In this document: positions 43,888 through 52,920 of the stretch, in pieces
Position numbering within the stretch: the first letter of the stretch is position 1
How the letters are laid out: the number at the start of each line of letters is the position of its first letter
NCBI RefSeq assembly: GCF_001612765.1
Contig: NZ_BDBB01000013.1
Location: forward strand, 124,001 to 188,000
DNA from: Nocardia arthritidis NBRC 100137
Lineage (GTDB): Bacteria; Actinomycetota; Actinomycetes; Mycobacteriales; Mycobacteriaceae
Length of the DNA: 64,000 nt
Reading direction: 5' to 3'
Translations under genes and position numbers: made by a program
Notes under the pieces: model-generated
The model's input: only the letters and a program-made list of their open reading frames with translations
What the model was told of the DNA's origin: nothing
Databases searched by the model: none

Positions 43888-45183
43888 TCACTCCCCGGTT
43901 CCGTCGGTCATCACTTCGGTCCAATGGCGGAAAATTCCCCGGACATTTGCTTCATCGGTCACCTGGGAAGTGATCGAACCATTCTCGTGGACGGTTTCCC
44001 GGTGCATTCCACGTCCGATGTACATCCAGGGATTCGCCGTCGCCTGGAGGCCGAGCTGAACGCGTTCGAAGACTTCCTGGTCGTCGCTTCCGCCCATACC
44101 GGCCGGCGGGAAAAAGCTCTCATGCCCTCGGAGCCGGGCGGTGTTCACTTGTTCCGGCACGCCCTTCAACAATGCGGGCGTGAGAATGACCTCGGTCAGA
44201 TCGACGCTGATGGGGCGGATTCTGCGGATCATTCCCGACAGCACGCCGAGGTTGGGCCAGACCGCCATATGGGTTCCGCCCGCTACGAGCAGCTCTTCCG
44301 TTCGCTCTTCTCCGTACGCTGTTTTCAACGCATTGATGTAGTCACCCTGCGGTCCACCGCCGCGAAGCACCGTATCGCGGACGTGGCCTCCGTGCTTCCG
44401 GTTGTACGGACGAATGTCCATCAGTGTGTGGCCGCCGCCGAGACTGACGTTGAGAGCCTCCGAGTTCTCGCTGCTCACCTGACTGATGTCGATGCCCTGC
44501 TGCTCCGCGAGGACATCCACCAAGGAGCGGTGCAGCAGATTCACGTGGTAGAAGTCCGCGGTGTTGTCGAGCTGGAACTTCCAGTTTCCCTTGTAGTAGA
44601 AGCGGTTGACGCCTCCGGTGCACTCGATTTCGCCCAGGGGTGACAGATCCAGGAACAAGTCGATCTGTTCCTTTACCAGTGGTCCGATGTGGTCATCGAG
44701 ACTGGGCCCGTCGGGGGCCATACTGGCGAATAGGAATCCTCGATAGGAACCGATACGTGGAGGCCGTGCCAGATCGAATTCCGATTTGTCGAAGTCCGGA
44801 CCATAGCCGTTCGGGTACGGAACGCCGACCAGCTTGCCCGAGTTCCGGAACGTCCACTGGTGGTAGGGGCAACGGAACGTCCGGCTGTTACCGGACTCTT
44901 CCATGCACACCAAAGAGGCGCGGTGAGTGCATCGGTTCATGACAACATGGACTTCGTCATCGGTATCCCGAGACATGATCACCGGTTGCCGCCCGATGTA
45001 GCTCGTCCGGAAATCGCCGGGATTCGGTACTTCTCGTTCGTGCCCGATGAAAACCCATCCCTGCTCGAAGATCGTCTCCATCTCGGCTTCGAAGATCTCC
45101 GAGTCGGTGTACAAGCGCCCGTGCACACGGTCCGGCAACACTAATTCGGCGACGTCTGCCGCCGCAAGTCTCTTTGCTGTCAC
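43888..45183 (-). CDS. Aromatic-ring-hydroxylating dioxygenase, Rieske alpha subunit
   Basis: A 431-residue oxygenase. The Rieske cluster ligands are C85-x-H87 and C105-xx-H108 (NRCTHRAS, RCPYHQW). The mononuclear iron site is D210-xx-H213-xxxx-H218 in ADFYHVNLLH. The GTG start at 45183 has GGAG five bases upstream; TTG 45210 would add nine residues. Similarity is to the benzoate/anthranilate/salicylate group, but the substrate is open. No ferredoxin or reductase gene is found in the window. Divergent from the StyA-like gene. Confidence 0.95.
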   Translation of the reverse strand: MTAKRLAAADVAELVLPDRVHGRLYTDSEIFEAEMETIFEQGWVFIGHEREVPNPGDFRTSYIGRQPVIMSRDTDDEVHVVMNRCTHRASLVCMEESGNSRTFRCPYHQWTFRNSGKLVGVPYPNGYGPDFDKSEFDLARPPRIGSYRGFLFASMAPDGPSLDDHIGPLVKEQIDLFLDLSPLGEIECTGGVNRFYYKGNWKFQLDNTADFYHVNLLHRSLVDVLAEQQGIDISQVSSENSEALNVSLGGGHTLMDIRPYNRKHGGHVRDTVLRGGGPQGDYINALKTAYGEERTEELLVAGGTHMAVWPNLGVLSGMIRRIRPISVDLTEVILTPALLKGVPEQVNTARLRGHESFFPPAGMGGSDDQEVFERVQLGLQATANPWMYIGRGMHRETVHENGSITSQVTDEANVRGIFRHWTEVMTDGTGE

Positions 45184-45492
45184 GATTGCTCCATGCCTCG
45201 TCGATGCCAAAGGGGTCGCGGTCTGCTGATCTATTCCGGGAATTTCGGCCTTTCCCGCCTATTGGTCGCCAACGTACAAGCTGTGCAGTTGCCGCACTAT
45301 CCGGTCAACGCGCGGACTGTCCAGTGGGCAGGCATGCGGATAGTCGATGCGTTCTCTGGATATTTCCGCGAATGATGGGTCGTTACTGTGGGCACACGCT
45401 GCCTGGCTGGAATCGACGATGCCTGGCAAGCGGCGTTCACCGCGCGCCTCGAGCGCCGGACGGACGGTATCCGACGACTACACGGAGATGGT
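45184..45492. promoter_or_regulatory. Divergent promoter region of Rieske and StyA-like genes
   Basis: These 309 bases separate two divergent catabolic genes and hold no gene. This is the expected place for AraC-regulator binding, but I found no convincing operator beyond a direct repeat of TGCCTGGC near 45410-45430. Confidence 0.5.
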
Positions 45493-46749
45493 ATGAGCCC
45501 GAATAGAGAGATCACGATAGTCGGCGCAGGACAATCCGGCCTCCAGCTGGCTATCGGCCTGCTCGCGGCCGGTTTCCGGGTCCGCTTGATCAGCGATCGC
45601 ACGGGCGCGGAGATCTCCGCCGGGCGCGTGACCTCCAGCCAGTGCATGTTCGACACGGCATTGGGGCATGAGCGCGCGCTCGGTCTCGACTTCTGGGCCG
45701 ATGCCGTCCCGCCTATCGATGGCATCGCGATGACAATTCTGAATCCGCATGGCACGCCCGTAGCCAATACCAAGGCGATCGAGTGGGCGGCTCGGCTCGG
45801 TGCACCCGCTCAGTCGGTCGACCAACGGGTGAAGATGCCGACATTCATGGCGGAGTTCGTCCGCCGCGGGGGCGAACTCGTCATCCACGAAGCCTCGGTC
45901 GAAGACCTCGAGCTCTACACCCAGCAGTCGGATCTGGTGATCGTCGCCGCGGGCAAGGGCGCCATCGCCAAGCTGTTCGCGCGTGACGCCCAGCGCTCCT
46001 ACTTCGACAGCCCCCAGCGCTCGCTCGCTCTGACCTACGTCAACGACATGGCACCCAGGCCGGACCACTCTGCCGTCGGCTACAACATCATTCCCGGCGT
46101 CGGTGAGTATTTCACTTTCCCTGCGCTCACGCTCACCGGTCCCTGCGACATCATGGTGTTCGAAGGTATCCCCAACGGCCCCTGGGACTGCTGGGCTGAA
46201 GCTCGCACTCCTGAACAGCACTTCGAGACGTCGCGGCGTCTCGTCTCGGAGTTCCTGCCCTGGGAGGCCGAACGTTGCCGAAACGTCTCGTTGACAGATG
46301 AACTCGGCGTTCTCGCTGGTCGTTTTCCGCCCACCGTCCGGCGTCCGGTCGCCACACTCGATTCTGGGCGCAAGGTACTGGGCATGGCCGACGTCGTGGT
46401 TCTCAATGATCCGCTCACCGGCCAGGGGTCGAACAACGCGAGCAAGTGTGCCGCTATATATCTGGACAGTATCGTCAAGCAGGGTGACCGCCCGTTCGAC
46501 CAGGAGTTCATGCAGTCCACATTCGAAAGCTTCTGGGAATACGCGCAATTCGTCACAGCGTTCACCAACTCTATGCTCCTGCCTCCGCCGCCGCACGTAC
46601 TCGAGCTTTTCAAGGCGGCGGAGACATATCCCGAGATCGGACACCGATTCGCCGCCGCCGCCGCTGACAATGCTCGCGACCTCTTCACCTGGTTCACCGA
46701 CCCGGAACTGGCCCAGGGCTACCTGTCCGGCCTGGTCGCCATGCGGTGA
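45493..46749 (+). CDS. StyA-like FAD-dependent styrene/indole monooxygenase
   Basis: A 418-residue single-domain oxygenase. The FAD motif is IVGAGQSGLQLAIGLL, followed by SSQCMFDTALGHERALGLD, DSPQRSLALTYVND and the flavin-end motif VVLNDPLTGQGSNNAS. It needs external FADH2, and the reductase domain of the fusion at 36569 is the obvious source. GGAG lies five bases before ATG 45493. It resembles StyA1 of the Rhodococcus StyA1/StyA2B pair, but here the partners are 7 kb apart on opposite strands. Indole as substrate is equally possible. Confidence 0.9.
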   Translation: MSPNREITIVGAGQSGLQLAIGLLAAGFRVRLISDRTGAEISAGRVTSSQCMFDTALGHERALGLDFWADAVPPIDGIAMTILNPHGTPVANTKAIEWAARLGAPAQSVDQRVKMPTFMAEFVRRGGELVIHEASVEDLELYTQQSDLVIVAAGKGAIAKLFARDAQRSYFDSPQRSLALTYVNDMAPRPDHSAVGYNIIPGVGEYFTFPALTLTGPCDIMVFEGIPNGPWDCWAEARTPEQHFETSRRLVSEFLPWEAERCRNVSLTDELGVLAGRFPPTVRRPVATLDSGRKVLGMADVVVLNDPLTGQGSNNASKCAAIYLDSIVKQGDRPFDQEFMQSTFESFWEYAQFVTAFTNSMLLPPPPHVLELFKAAETYPEIGHRFAAAAADNARDLFTWFTDPELAQGYLSGLVAMR

Positions 46750-46754
46750 CGATA

Positions 46755-46780
46755 GAGACCTCGCGCGGGAGCGAGGTCTC
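46755..46780. terminator. Bidirectional hairpin between StyA-like and AraC genes
   Basis: GAGACCTCGC and GCGAGGTCTC form a perfect 10-bp stem with a 6-base loop, directly after the StyA-like stop and between convergent genes. Confidence 0.75.
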
Positions 46781-46812
46781 GCCACCTCGGCACTTCCCAG
46801 CGCGAGGGTGCG

Positions 46813-47802
46813 CTACCGGCGCAATGTCTGTGACGGCGACTCGCCGAAACGGCGCCGATACTCCACCGAGAAGCGTCCCAAATGCATGAAACCCCAGCTC
46901 AGCGCGACATCGGTCACGCTGATCCCGGAGGTTGGATCAGCCGCGGTGAGTGCTTCGCGGGCTCGATTCAGCCGTACTTCACGCAGATATGCCATGGGTG
47001 AGCAGCCGACGATTCTATGAAAGCCTTGTTGCAGTGCCCGCACGCTGACCCCAGAATCGGCCGCCAGCCTCTCGACCGTCAACGGGAGATCCGGATGTGC
47101 TTGGATTCGCTCGAGCACTTCCTTGACATAGCGTGGCGCCGCGGGATTCTGCTCGGCATGCAGCGCCGCGCTGTAGCTGTGGTTCTGCGCGAGTAACAGG
47201 CCGCTGAGAACGACAGATTCGACCTGGGAGGCGAACAGCGGATGCTCCAGCAATCCGGTCTCTCGCCTTGCCTCCGTGACCAGCAGGTCCAGTGAGGCTA
47301 GCCAGCTTCTGCCCCGCCCGGTCCGCAGGTCCATGGCGAGCCCGAATCGGATGGGGTCGACCACCGGACGTCCGATGAGCGACTGCAACTGACGCTGTAG
47401 GTGTTCATCGTCCACCCGGACGATCAGCTGCGTGCAGTCGGGCTCCCACCTCATCGAGCAGATCTCCCGAGGATCCGGGACCGAGGCGATGCCGGGCATC
47501 GACACCATCTCGTGCCGACCCGAAGCGATAGCCGCGGTGCCGGTCAGCGGAATCTGAACGATGTGAAACGGTCGTTCAGGAGGGCTTACGTCGATTTGCA
47601 CGGTAGCGCCGTAGCCGAGATTCATCAGCGTGATCTTGCCGGCGTTGGTTGCGCTCAGGTTCGCATCCAAGCCCGACCGCTCGAGCAGGCCGAGCCGATG
47701 GGTGGTCAACACATTCGACACGGCATCCCGAACCCGGTCCAGGTCATCAGTGTGATCCAAGCGTTCGGGCTGCTGCTGCGGCGACGGGTGAGTGGTTGCC
47801 AT
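46813..47802 (-). CDS. AraC-family regulator of aromatic catabolism
   Basis: A 329-residue regulator with an N-terminal AraC-binding-like domain (about 20-200) and a C-terminal double HTH (LTVERLAADSGVSVRALQQGF; VTDVALSWGFMHLGRFSVEYRRRFG). This architecture is typical of AndR/CbdS/OxoS-type activators of aromatic-dioxygenase operons. It sits between the StyA-like gene and the ring-cleavage pair, so it probably controls the whole cluster in response to the aromatic substrate. Confidence 0.9.
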   Translation of the reverse strand: MATTHPSPQQQPERLDHTDDLDRVRDAVSNVLTTHRLGLLERSGLDANLSATNAGKITLMNLGYGATVQIDVSPPERPFHIVQIPLTGTAAIASGRHEMVSMPGIASVPDPREICSMRWEPDCTQLIVRVDDEHLQRQLQSLIGRPVVDPIRFGLAMDLRTGRGRSWLASLDLLVTEARRETGLLEHPLFASQVESVVLSGLLLAQNHSYSAALHAEQNPAAPRYVKEVLERIQAHPDLPLTVERLAADSGVSVRALQQGFHRIVGCSPMAYLREVRLNRAREALTAADPTSGISVTDVALSWGFMHLGRFSVEYRRRFGESPSQTLRR

Positions 47803-47927
47803 CGTTGCTCTTTCACCCCCAGGTACACAGCGGGGCGATGGGGAATTCTTTCAAGGCTAGCCACAGCGTACCTCTGGTCGACGTCCTTGGCTGGCGTTGA
47901 CCAGGGCGGTCCAGCTCGATGCCCATG

Positions 47928-49010
47928 CTAGCCGATGTCAACCGACCCCGGCTCGAATATCGCGAAGCACTTGTTGGAATTGAAGATGTCCGTGACCGCC
48001 AGGGTGGACCAGCTCAGTTCCATACCCAGTTCATTCATCGCGCCTGCCAAGCAGAACCAGTTGAGGATCTCATGCTGACCGGCGTCAACGACTTTCCTGC
48101 TCGAGATGCTGTTCCAGTAGGTCCAGTCACTGCGCACAAAGGCGTCGTAAAGAAGTTCGTCTGCTGTGGTATCTGGACGCAGGTGCCAATCCTTGTCGTT
48201 CAGAAAGGCGTGCGACCAGCTCGACGACGCAACCAGTGCGATCTTGGCGTCCGTCTTCTCCAGCGCCCTGGCTACCGCTGCTCCCAGTGCAAAACAACGA
48301 GCCGGCGAGGGCCCTACCGGGTCGAGACGCTCGTCGTTGATATCAGCGAACCGCGCTATTCCACCACGCCGGACAATGGCGTGCTCGCCATAGCAGTTGA
48401 CCGTGATCGGCAGTATTCTGTATGGAAAATCCCTGCCCGCATTGGCGTAGTCCAGAAACACCTGCGTATTCGCGATTGCATGCGGGAAATGTGCGCCCTT
48501 ACGCTTTCGATAGGAGTAGGCGATGTCGAAGCCGTCTTCGATGAGATCGCTCGCGAGCTGCCGCGCGCGGTCCTCGTCGCCGCGCAGCGTAAACGTCATG
48601 TCACTCGGCATGCCCCACACGTTCGGCATACCGCGCTCATTGATAACCGCGAACGGCTCAACTTCGCTCTCCCCGTAGGCGAGTATGCAGAAAGGTGGTA
48701 CGACTTCCTCTCGAAAGTTCTCGTACTGGTCGTCACCCCACACCACGACGACATCCGGCTGGAAGTCATCGAGGGCGTTGCGGCAACGCCGCAGGCCATC
48801 CAGCAGTTCCTGGCGATGCTCGGCCGCCGCCGTGGCCCCACCGTCTTCTCCCCACTCCCATCGCATCAACTCCGGCCAATTCGACGGATCCTTCTCCTTA
48901 TCCGGGATATCCGGGTCGGCCAGGGTCCATCGGAGCAGATCCGCCATACGATCGTCGGCAACCATCAGTAGCGGGTAATGGGTCAAACCCAGACCCAGAA
49001 ATTGCGCCAT
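47928..49010 (-). CDS. Class III (LigB-type) extradiol ring-cleavage dioxygenase
   Basis: A 360-residue protein of the LigB/MEMO fold. The first metal His is in LGLTHYPLLM (H11). VVVVWGDDQYENF, HFPHAIANTQVF, VALVASSSWSHAFLND and the final AGAMNELGMELSW are family landmarks. It uses non-heme Fe(II) to open catechol- or aminophenol-type rings. AGGAGAG precedes the ATG by five bases. The next gene encodes an ACMSD-like decarboxylase with a 33-base gap, so the two should act in sequence. Confidence 0.9.
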   Translation of the reverse strand: MAQFLGLGLTHYPLLMVADDRMADLLRWTLADPDIPDKEKDPSNWPELMRWEWGEDGGATAAAEHRQELLDGLRRCRNALDDFQPDVVVVWGDDQYENFREEVVPPFCILAYGESEVEPFAVINERGMPNVWGMPSDMTFTLRGDEDRARQLASDLIEDGFDIAYSYRKRKGAHFPHAIANTQVFLDYANAGRDFPYRILPITVNCYGEHAIVRRGGIARFADINDERLDPVGPSPARCFALGAAVARALEKTDAKIALVASSSWSHAFLNDKDWHLRPDTTADELLYDAFVRSDWTYWNSISSRKVVDAGQHEILNWFCLAGAMNELGMELSWSTLAVTDIFNSNKCFAIFEPGSVDIG

Positions 49011-49043
49011 AGCACTCTCCTAGCAAGTCGGTCGATCCGCGGT

Positions 49044-50111
49044 TCAGGATTTTTGTTTCGATTTGGCACGGATCTCACGAATCATCGAATCGGCGTTCGA
49101 CCACCCGATAGCCGCACGCGACTCGGCGTCGAATCGCCCGTCGGCTTCGGCGACGACGGCTGCTGCTGGCGCCTCCCTGGCCGGGAACGGATAGTCGGTG
49201 CCGACCATCACGTGGTGTGCGCCGAACCGCTGCACCGCCAGTTCCAGACTCGCGGTGTCATAGGTGAGCGAATCGCAGCGCAGGACGCGGGCAAGTGCAG
49301 AAGGCAGCCGATCGGGCGTACATGTTGGATCCTTCATCAGAACCTGCCGATCCAGCCGGGGCAGCAGCCAGGGCAACGTGCCGGCGCCATGCGCCAGACA
49401 CAGGTGAACCGACGGCCGCCGCCCCAACGCGCCGCTGATCAACAGATCCGCCGCTGCCAGCCCGGTCTCCGACGGCATCCCAACGGCGAATGACAGGCCG
49501 AGTTCAGCCAGACGCGTATCGAGGGTTCTATCCGAAGGGTGGATGAACACCAGCGCGCCGAGTTCGGCCGCGGCTGCGAAGAATGGATCGAAGTCCGGAT
49601 GTGATAACTCCCGCTGCCCGACCTTCGTGCCGATCTCCACGCCGAGGAAACCCAGCTCGGTCATGCAGAAATGAAGCTCTGCCACCGCCGCATCTGGGTC
49701 CTGCATCGGAACTGCCCCAAGGGCGCACAACCGATCCGGAAATGTGCTGGTCATCTGTGCGAGGAAGTCGTTCTGCATCTTCGCCAACGCGATTGCGCCC
49801 TGTGCGGGGGCGTCATGACAGAACGTGATCGGAGTCGGCGAGATCACCTGTACTGCGACATCCTCGGCGTCCATGTCCGCGATCCTGCGCTGCGCCGACC
49901 AGCATCGATCATCGATCCAGCGATATGGATCTCCGCCGACCCGGATCTGAGCGCTCGTATCGCTGTGCTGCTCGACCGACGGCCAATGACCCCATGGATA
50001 TTGCGCCTCCAGATCCGGAAGCGACGGCGCGATCGCGTGAGTGTGGATGTCGAAATACCGGGGTGCTGCCGACCCTTCGGATCCGACGTCGAGGCACGGT
50101 TGAAATCTCAC
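49044..50111 (-). CDS. Amidohydrolase-family decarboxylase (ACMSD-like)
   Basis: A 355-residue TIM-barrel amidohydrolase of the ACMSD subgroup. The HxH motif is DIHTHAIAP (H23, H25), with FIHPSD, LAHGAGTLPWLLPRLDR and VGTDYPFP as the later metal or active-site segments. The family decarboxylates ring-cleavage products (2-amino-3-carboxymuconate semialdehyde) or aromatic acids such as carboxyvanillate. The start is GTG 50111. In this order it is the upstream gene of a unit with the LigB-type dioxygenase. Confidence 0.88.
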   Translation of the reverse strand: MRFQPCLDVGSEGSAAPRYFDIHTHAIAPSLPDLEAQYPWGHWPSVEQHSDTSAQIRVGGDPYRWIDDRCWSAQRRIADMDAEDVAVQVISPTPITFCHDAPAQGAIALAKMQNDFLAQMTSTFPDRLCALGAVPMQDPDAAVAELHFCMTELGFLGVEIGTKVGQRELSHPDFDPFFAAAAELGALVFIHPSDRTLDTRLAELGLSFAVGMPSETGLAAADLLISGALGRRPSVHLCLAHGAGTLPWLLPRLDRQVLMKDPTCTPDRLPSALARVLRCDSLTYDTASLELAVQRFGAHHVMVGTDYPFPAREAPAAAVVAEADGRFDAESRAAIGWSNADSMIREIRAKSKQKS

Positions 50112-50310
50112 CTTCGTCTTCCACCTTCTACGCGACTTCGCTGCCGATCAGGACCGAGACGCAGCGCGCTCGACGACCATGCGCGAGGCGCATTCTTGAA
50201 AAGAGGGATGGCATCCATCGCGAACCAGCCTGGCGCCACTGTCACCTCCAGGGACGGGCCGGCTCAATTTTTCGGCCCGCATCTCCAGCGAGTGTCGTAG
50301 CGTGAAGTTG

Positions 50311-50538
50311 TCACCGCGCGCGGAACAATCGTTCACATGGCAGGCGCGGCAAGACTCGCACGTCCTGTACCGGGCTGCATACCAATTCGATGGTGCACCA
50401 GCGTGTATGCCTCCAGTCGTGAATCAGCGCACCTACCGCCGATGCGCTCGCTGCGTAGTCGAAGGCTGTACCGGCCAACCAAATCCGCAGGTGAAGGTGC
50501 GCTTCACCGGCTGGCGGCGGGAGCAGTTCGGCCGTCAC
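50311..50538 (-). CDS. Small hypothetical protein
   Basis: A 75-residue open frame with protein-like composition and a C-terminal LPCERLF motif of a kind I associate with small actinobacterial hypotheticals. No function is recognised. It lies between the catabolic cluster and another small gene on the same strand. The call is tentative. Confidence 0.45.
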   Translation of the reverse strand: MTAELLPPPAGEAHLHLRIWLAGTAFDYAASASAVGALIHDWRHTRWCTIELVCSPVQDVRVLPRLPCERLFRAR

Positions 50539-50581
50539 GTTCCTTGTCTTTCAGCGCCACCCGGGAAAGTGTGACCTATCC

Positions 50582-50872
50582 TCACGCGGCAAGGCATCGC
50601 CTGTCGCGCTCAGCTCGTTCCATGATCGCGTACCCGGTACTGGTCAGCTCCGCGGCGACGAGGTCGCCGATCCGGCCAGGACATGCCGGGCGAACCAGCC
50701 CCGCGTGCGCCAAACCATGCGCGGTCCATTGATCGGTGACCGCCACACCGTCCACGAACATGTCCGGCTCGCAGCTCAGCGCAAGCTCGACCCGGCCGGC
50801 GTGCGCCGCTCGCAGCAAGGCCAGAGCTCGGCGGCTGAGGTCTACGGGGGATGGGGAACTGTGGTCTGACAT
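50582..50872 (-). CDS. Small hypothetical protein
   Basis: A 96-residue frame from ATG 50872 (an ATG ten codons upstream is possible). LSRRALALLRAAHAGRVELALSCEPDMFVDG and DQWTAHGLAHAGLVRPA look like real protein with a helical N-terminus and two small domains. No named family is recognised. It lies 43 bases upstream of the gene at 50311 and may be co-transcribed with it. Confidence 0.55.
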   Translation of the reverse strand: MSDHSSPSPVDLSRRALALLRAAHAGRVELALSCEPDMFVDGVAVTDQWTAHGLAHAGLVRPACPGRIGDLVAAELTSTGYAIMERAERDRRCLAA

Positions 50873-50902
50873 GATCTCTTGCCGTTCGATTGCTCGTAAC
50901 AT

Positions 50903-51578
50903 GTGCCTTTCCGGACATCACTCAATCTATGTGCGCGGCAACGCGGCCGATACCCGGAAAGCGCACCGCTTATCCGCTTTACGCACGCTCACACAGGAGC
51001 ACACCTTCTTCCGATCACGATGGTCTCTTGTGACGAATGCGGAAAATCACTGACTGCTGGTGACGCGCTGCTCAGCGCGCTGTCAGCGGTGCTGAGCCGT
51101 GGCGGAGCAGAGCCCAACGGCCGGGCTTGCGAGAACATGATTCGATCACCGTTCGACTACGCCATGGTCAGCCACATCACCGCCGGCTCAGCGGATGCGA
51201 GGCGAGCTGAGCTTGCGGCGGCGAAGTTCGGCTGAATCGCATCCAAACGCTCAGTCGGACGGCCGCCGATCTGGCGTCAACGCCCGGCACCCACGTTACG
51301 AAGAGACCTACCATCGGCCCTGTCCCCATCAGCGGTCCGTCGACGCCACCACCAGCCCGGCGACGCCACCCCCCCGGGTCATTCGAAAGACAGGGGCAAA
51401 GAAGTCATACCGAGCCTGGCGACCGTGGGCCCGATCTCGGTGGAAGCTGCAGGACGGGGTGCCGATCTTCGCCGTGTGCCGCGACGCCGGACACGAATCG
51501 GTGACTACAACCGATCCCCGTAGTTTTCTGGGCCGTGTTCCGCGAGATGGACGCACCGGTGCACGGCACACTGTGGGG
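50903..51578. other. 676-base stretch with a doubtful small ORF and a possible recombinase fragment
   Basis: A 71-codon frame at 51020-51235 (+) begins MVSCDECGKSLTAGDALLSAL with a CxxC pair; it may be a small zinc protein or chance. At about 51440-51530 the frame leading into the DUF389 gene encodes GVPIFAVCRDAGHESVTTTD, which resembles the GHxSxxTT segment of tyrosine recombinases. Otherwise nothing is recognised. Confidence 0.4.
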
Positions 51579-52541
51579 GTGTTGCACCTGCGAATTATGG
51601 CTCCGGCCGGAATGACCGACGACGTGATCCAGGTCCTCGAGCAAGATGACGCAGTCAGTGGCCTGGCGGTCATGCGTGGTGCTGCGCTGCGGCCCAGCGG
51701 CGATGTGGTGCTGGCCGACGTGGCGCGGGAAGCGACCAACGACTTGATCGAGCAATTGCGTGCGATCGGGTTGCACCGTGCGGGGAGCATCGAGATCCAA
51801 CCGGTGCGTACCTGGCTGTCGCGCAGCGGATTCGATTGCGAGGTACGTACGCCGGGCAGCAGCGCAGACGCTGTGGTCTGGGCGGATGTCGCTCAGCGCT
51901 CGTATGAAGAAACCGAGCTGAACTGGACCTATCTGAGCTTCATGACCTTAGCGACGATTATCGCGGTGATCGCGATCGTGCTGGATTCTCAGATCTTGGT
52001 CATTGGGGCGATGGTCCTCGGGCCGGAATTCGGGGCGATCGCCGCGCTCGGAGTCGCTCTGGTGCGCCGCCGGTTCGCTTTGCTCTGGCTCGCTGTGCGC
52101 ACGCTGCTGCTCGGCTTCGTCATTGCGATCGTCGTAACATTCACACTCGCCTTGCTCGGTCGCGCACTGGGCTGGATCACCGTGGACGCCGTGACCGGCC
52201 CACGCCCGGGTACCGCGTTCATCTACACGCCGGACAAGTGGTCATTCATCGTCGCCGTCGTGGCGGCCGCTGCCGGAGTGCTCGCGCTGACCTCTGACAA
52301 AGCCGGCGGAATGGCGGGTGTTTTCATCTCGGTGACGACCGTGCCCGCCGCGGGCAACATCGCACTCGGCGCCGCCTTCGGAGTCGGGTCGGCGATATGG
52401 GGCAGCACCCTGCAACTGGCGGTGAACCTGGCCGGGATGGCGTTGGCAGGCTGGGCCACCTTGGCGGTCCAGCAGACGGTGTGGTCACGGGTGTCCGTGC
52501 GCCGTGCAAAGGCGATGACAAGACCACGCCGGATGCTGTAG
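51579..52541 (+). CDS. DUF389 membrane protein
   Basis: A 320-residue protein with an N-terminal ~110-residue soluble domain (LRIMAPAGMTDDVIQVLEQ) and a C-terminal DUF389 part with about six membrane helices (SFMTLATIIAVIAIVLDS, VIGAMVLGPEFGAIAALG, GVFISVTTVPAAGNIALG). The function of DUF389 is unknown. GTG 51579 is chosen because the conserved part begins there; the frame is open 128 codons further upstream but not protein-like. It seems monocistronic. Confidence 0.85.
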   Translation: MLHLRIMAPAGMTDDVIQVLEQDDAVSGLAVMRGAALRPSGDVVLADVAREATNDLIEQLRAIGLHRAGSIEIQPVRTWLSRSGFDCEVRTPGSSADAVVWADVAQRSYEETELNWTYLSFMTLATIIAVIAIVLDSQILVIGAMVLGPEFGAIAALGVALVRRRFALLWLAVRTLLLGFVIAIVVTFTLALLGRALGWITVDAVTGPRPGTAFIYTPDKWSFIVAVVAAAAGVLALTSDKAGGMAGVFISVTTVPAAGNIALGAAFGVGSAIWGSTLQLAVNLAGMALAGWATLAVQQTVWSRVSVRRAKAMTRPRRML

Positions 52542-52920
52542 CGCACGCGATCAGTCAGGATGACCGTTAAAAGAATCTTCGTTGCCGACGCCGATAACCA
52601 TGTGAGCGCCCAGATCGCCGCGGGAACCCTACGGCCACGCGCGGGAGGAAGACCCTCACTACGGGGTGGCAAATGGCGGGATCGCTCGCGATCATCGAGC
52701 ATTTCGTGAAGCCCGATACCAGCCGTCGTCACTGTTCTCGAGAGCAGCGCTGGCGAGGATTGTGCTACCCGCGACCAATCGTTACTGACTGTGAGCGAGT
52801 CGGGGCCGCTACTTGAACAACCTCCGGACCCAGAGATCGCTGAAGTTTGACGAATCCTTATCGGTGTAAGCCTCTGTTCGTTAACGGAATCCATACGACT
52901 GAACTCTTAGGCTGAAAATT
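52542..52920. other. Intergenic, no gene seen
   Basis: The 379 bases between the DUF389 gene and the next membrane protein show no convincing coding sequence or RNA. The region before 52921 is relatively AT-rich and may be a promoter. Confidence 0.6.
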
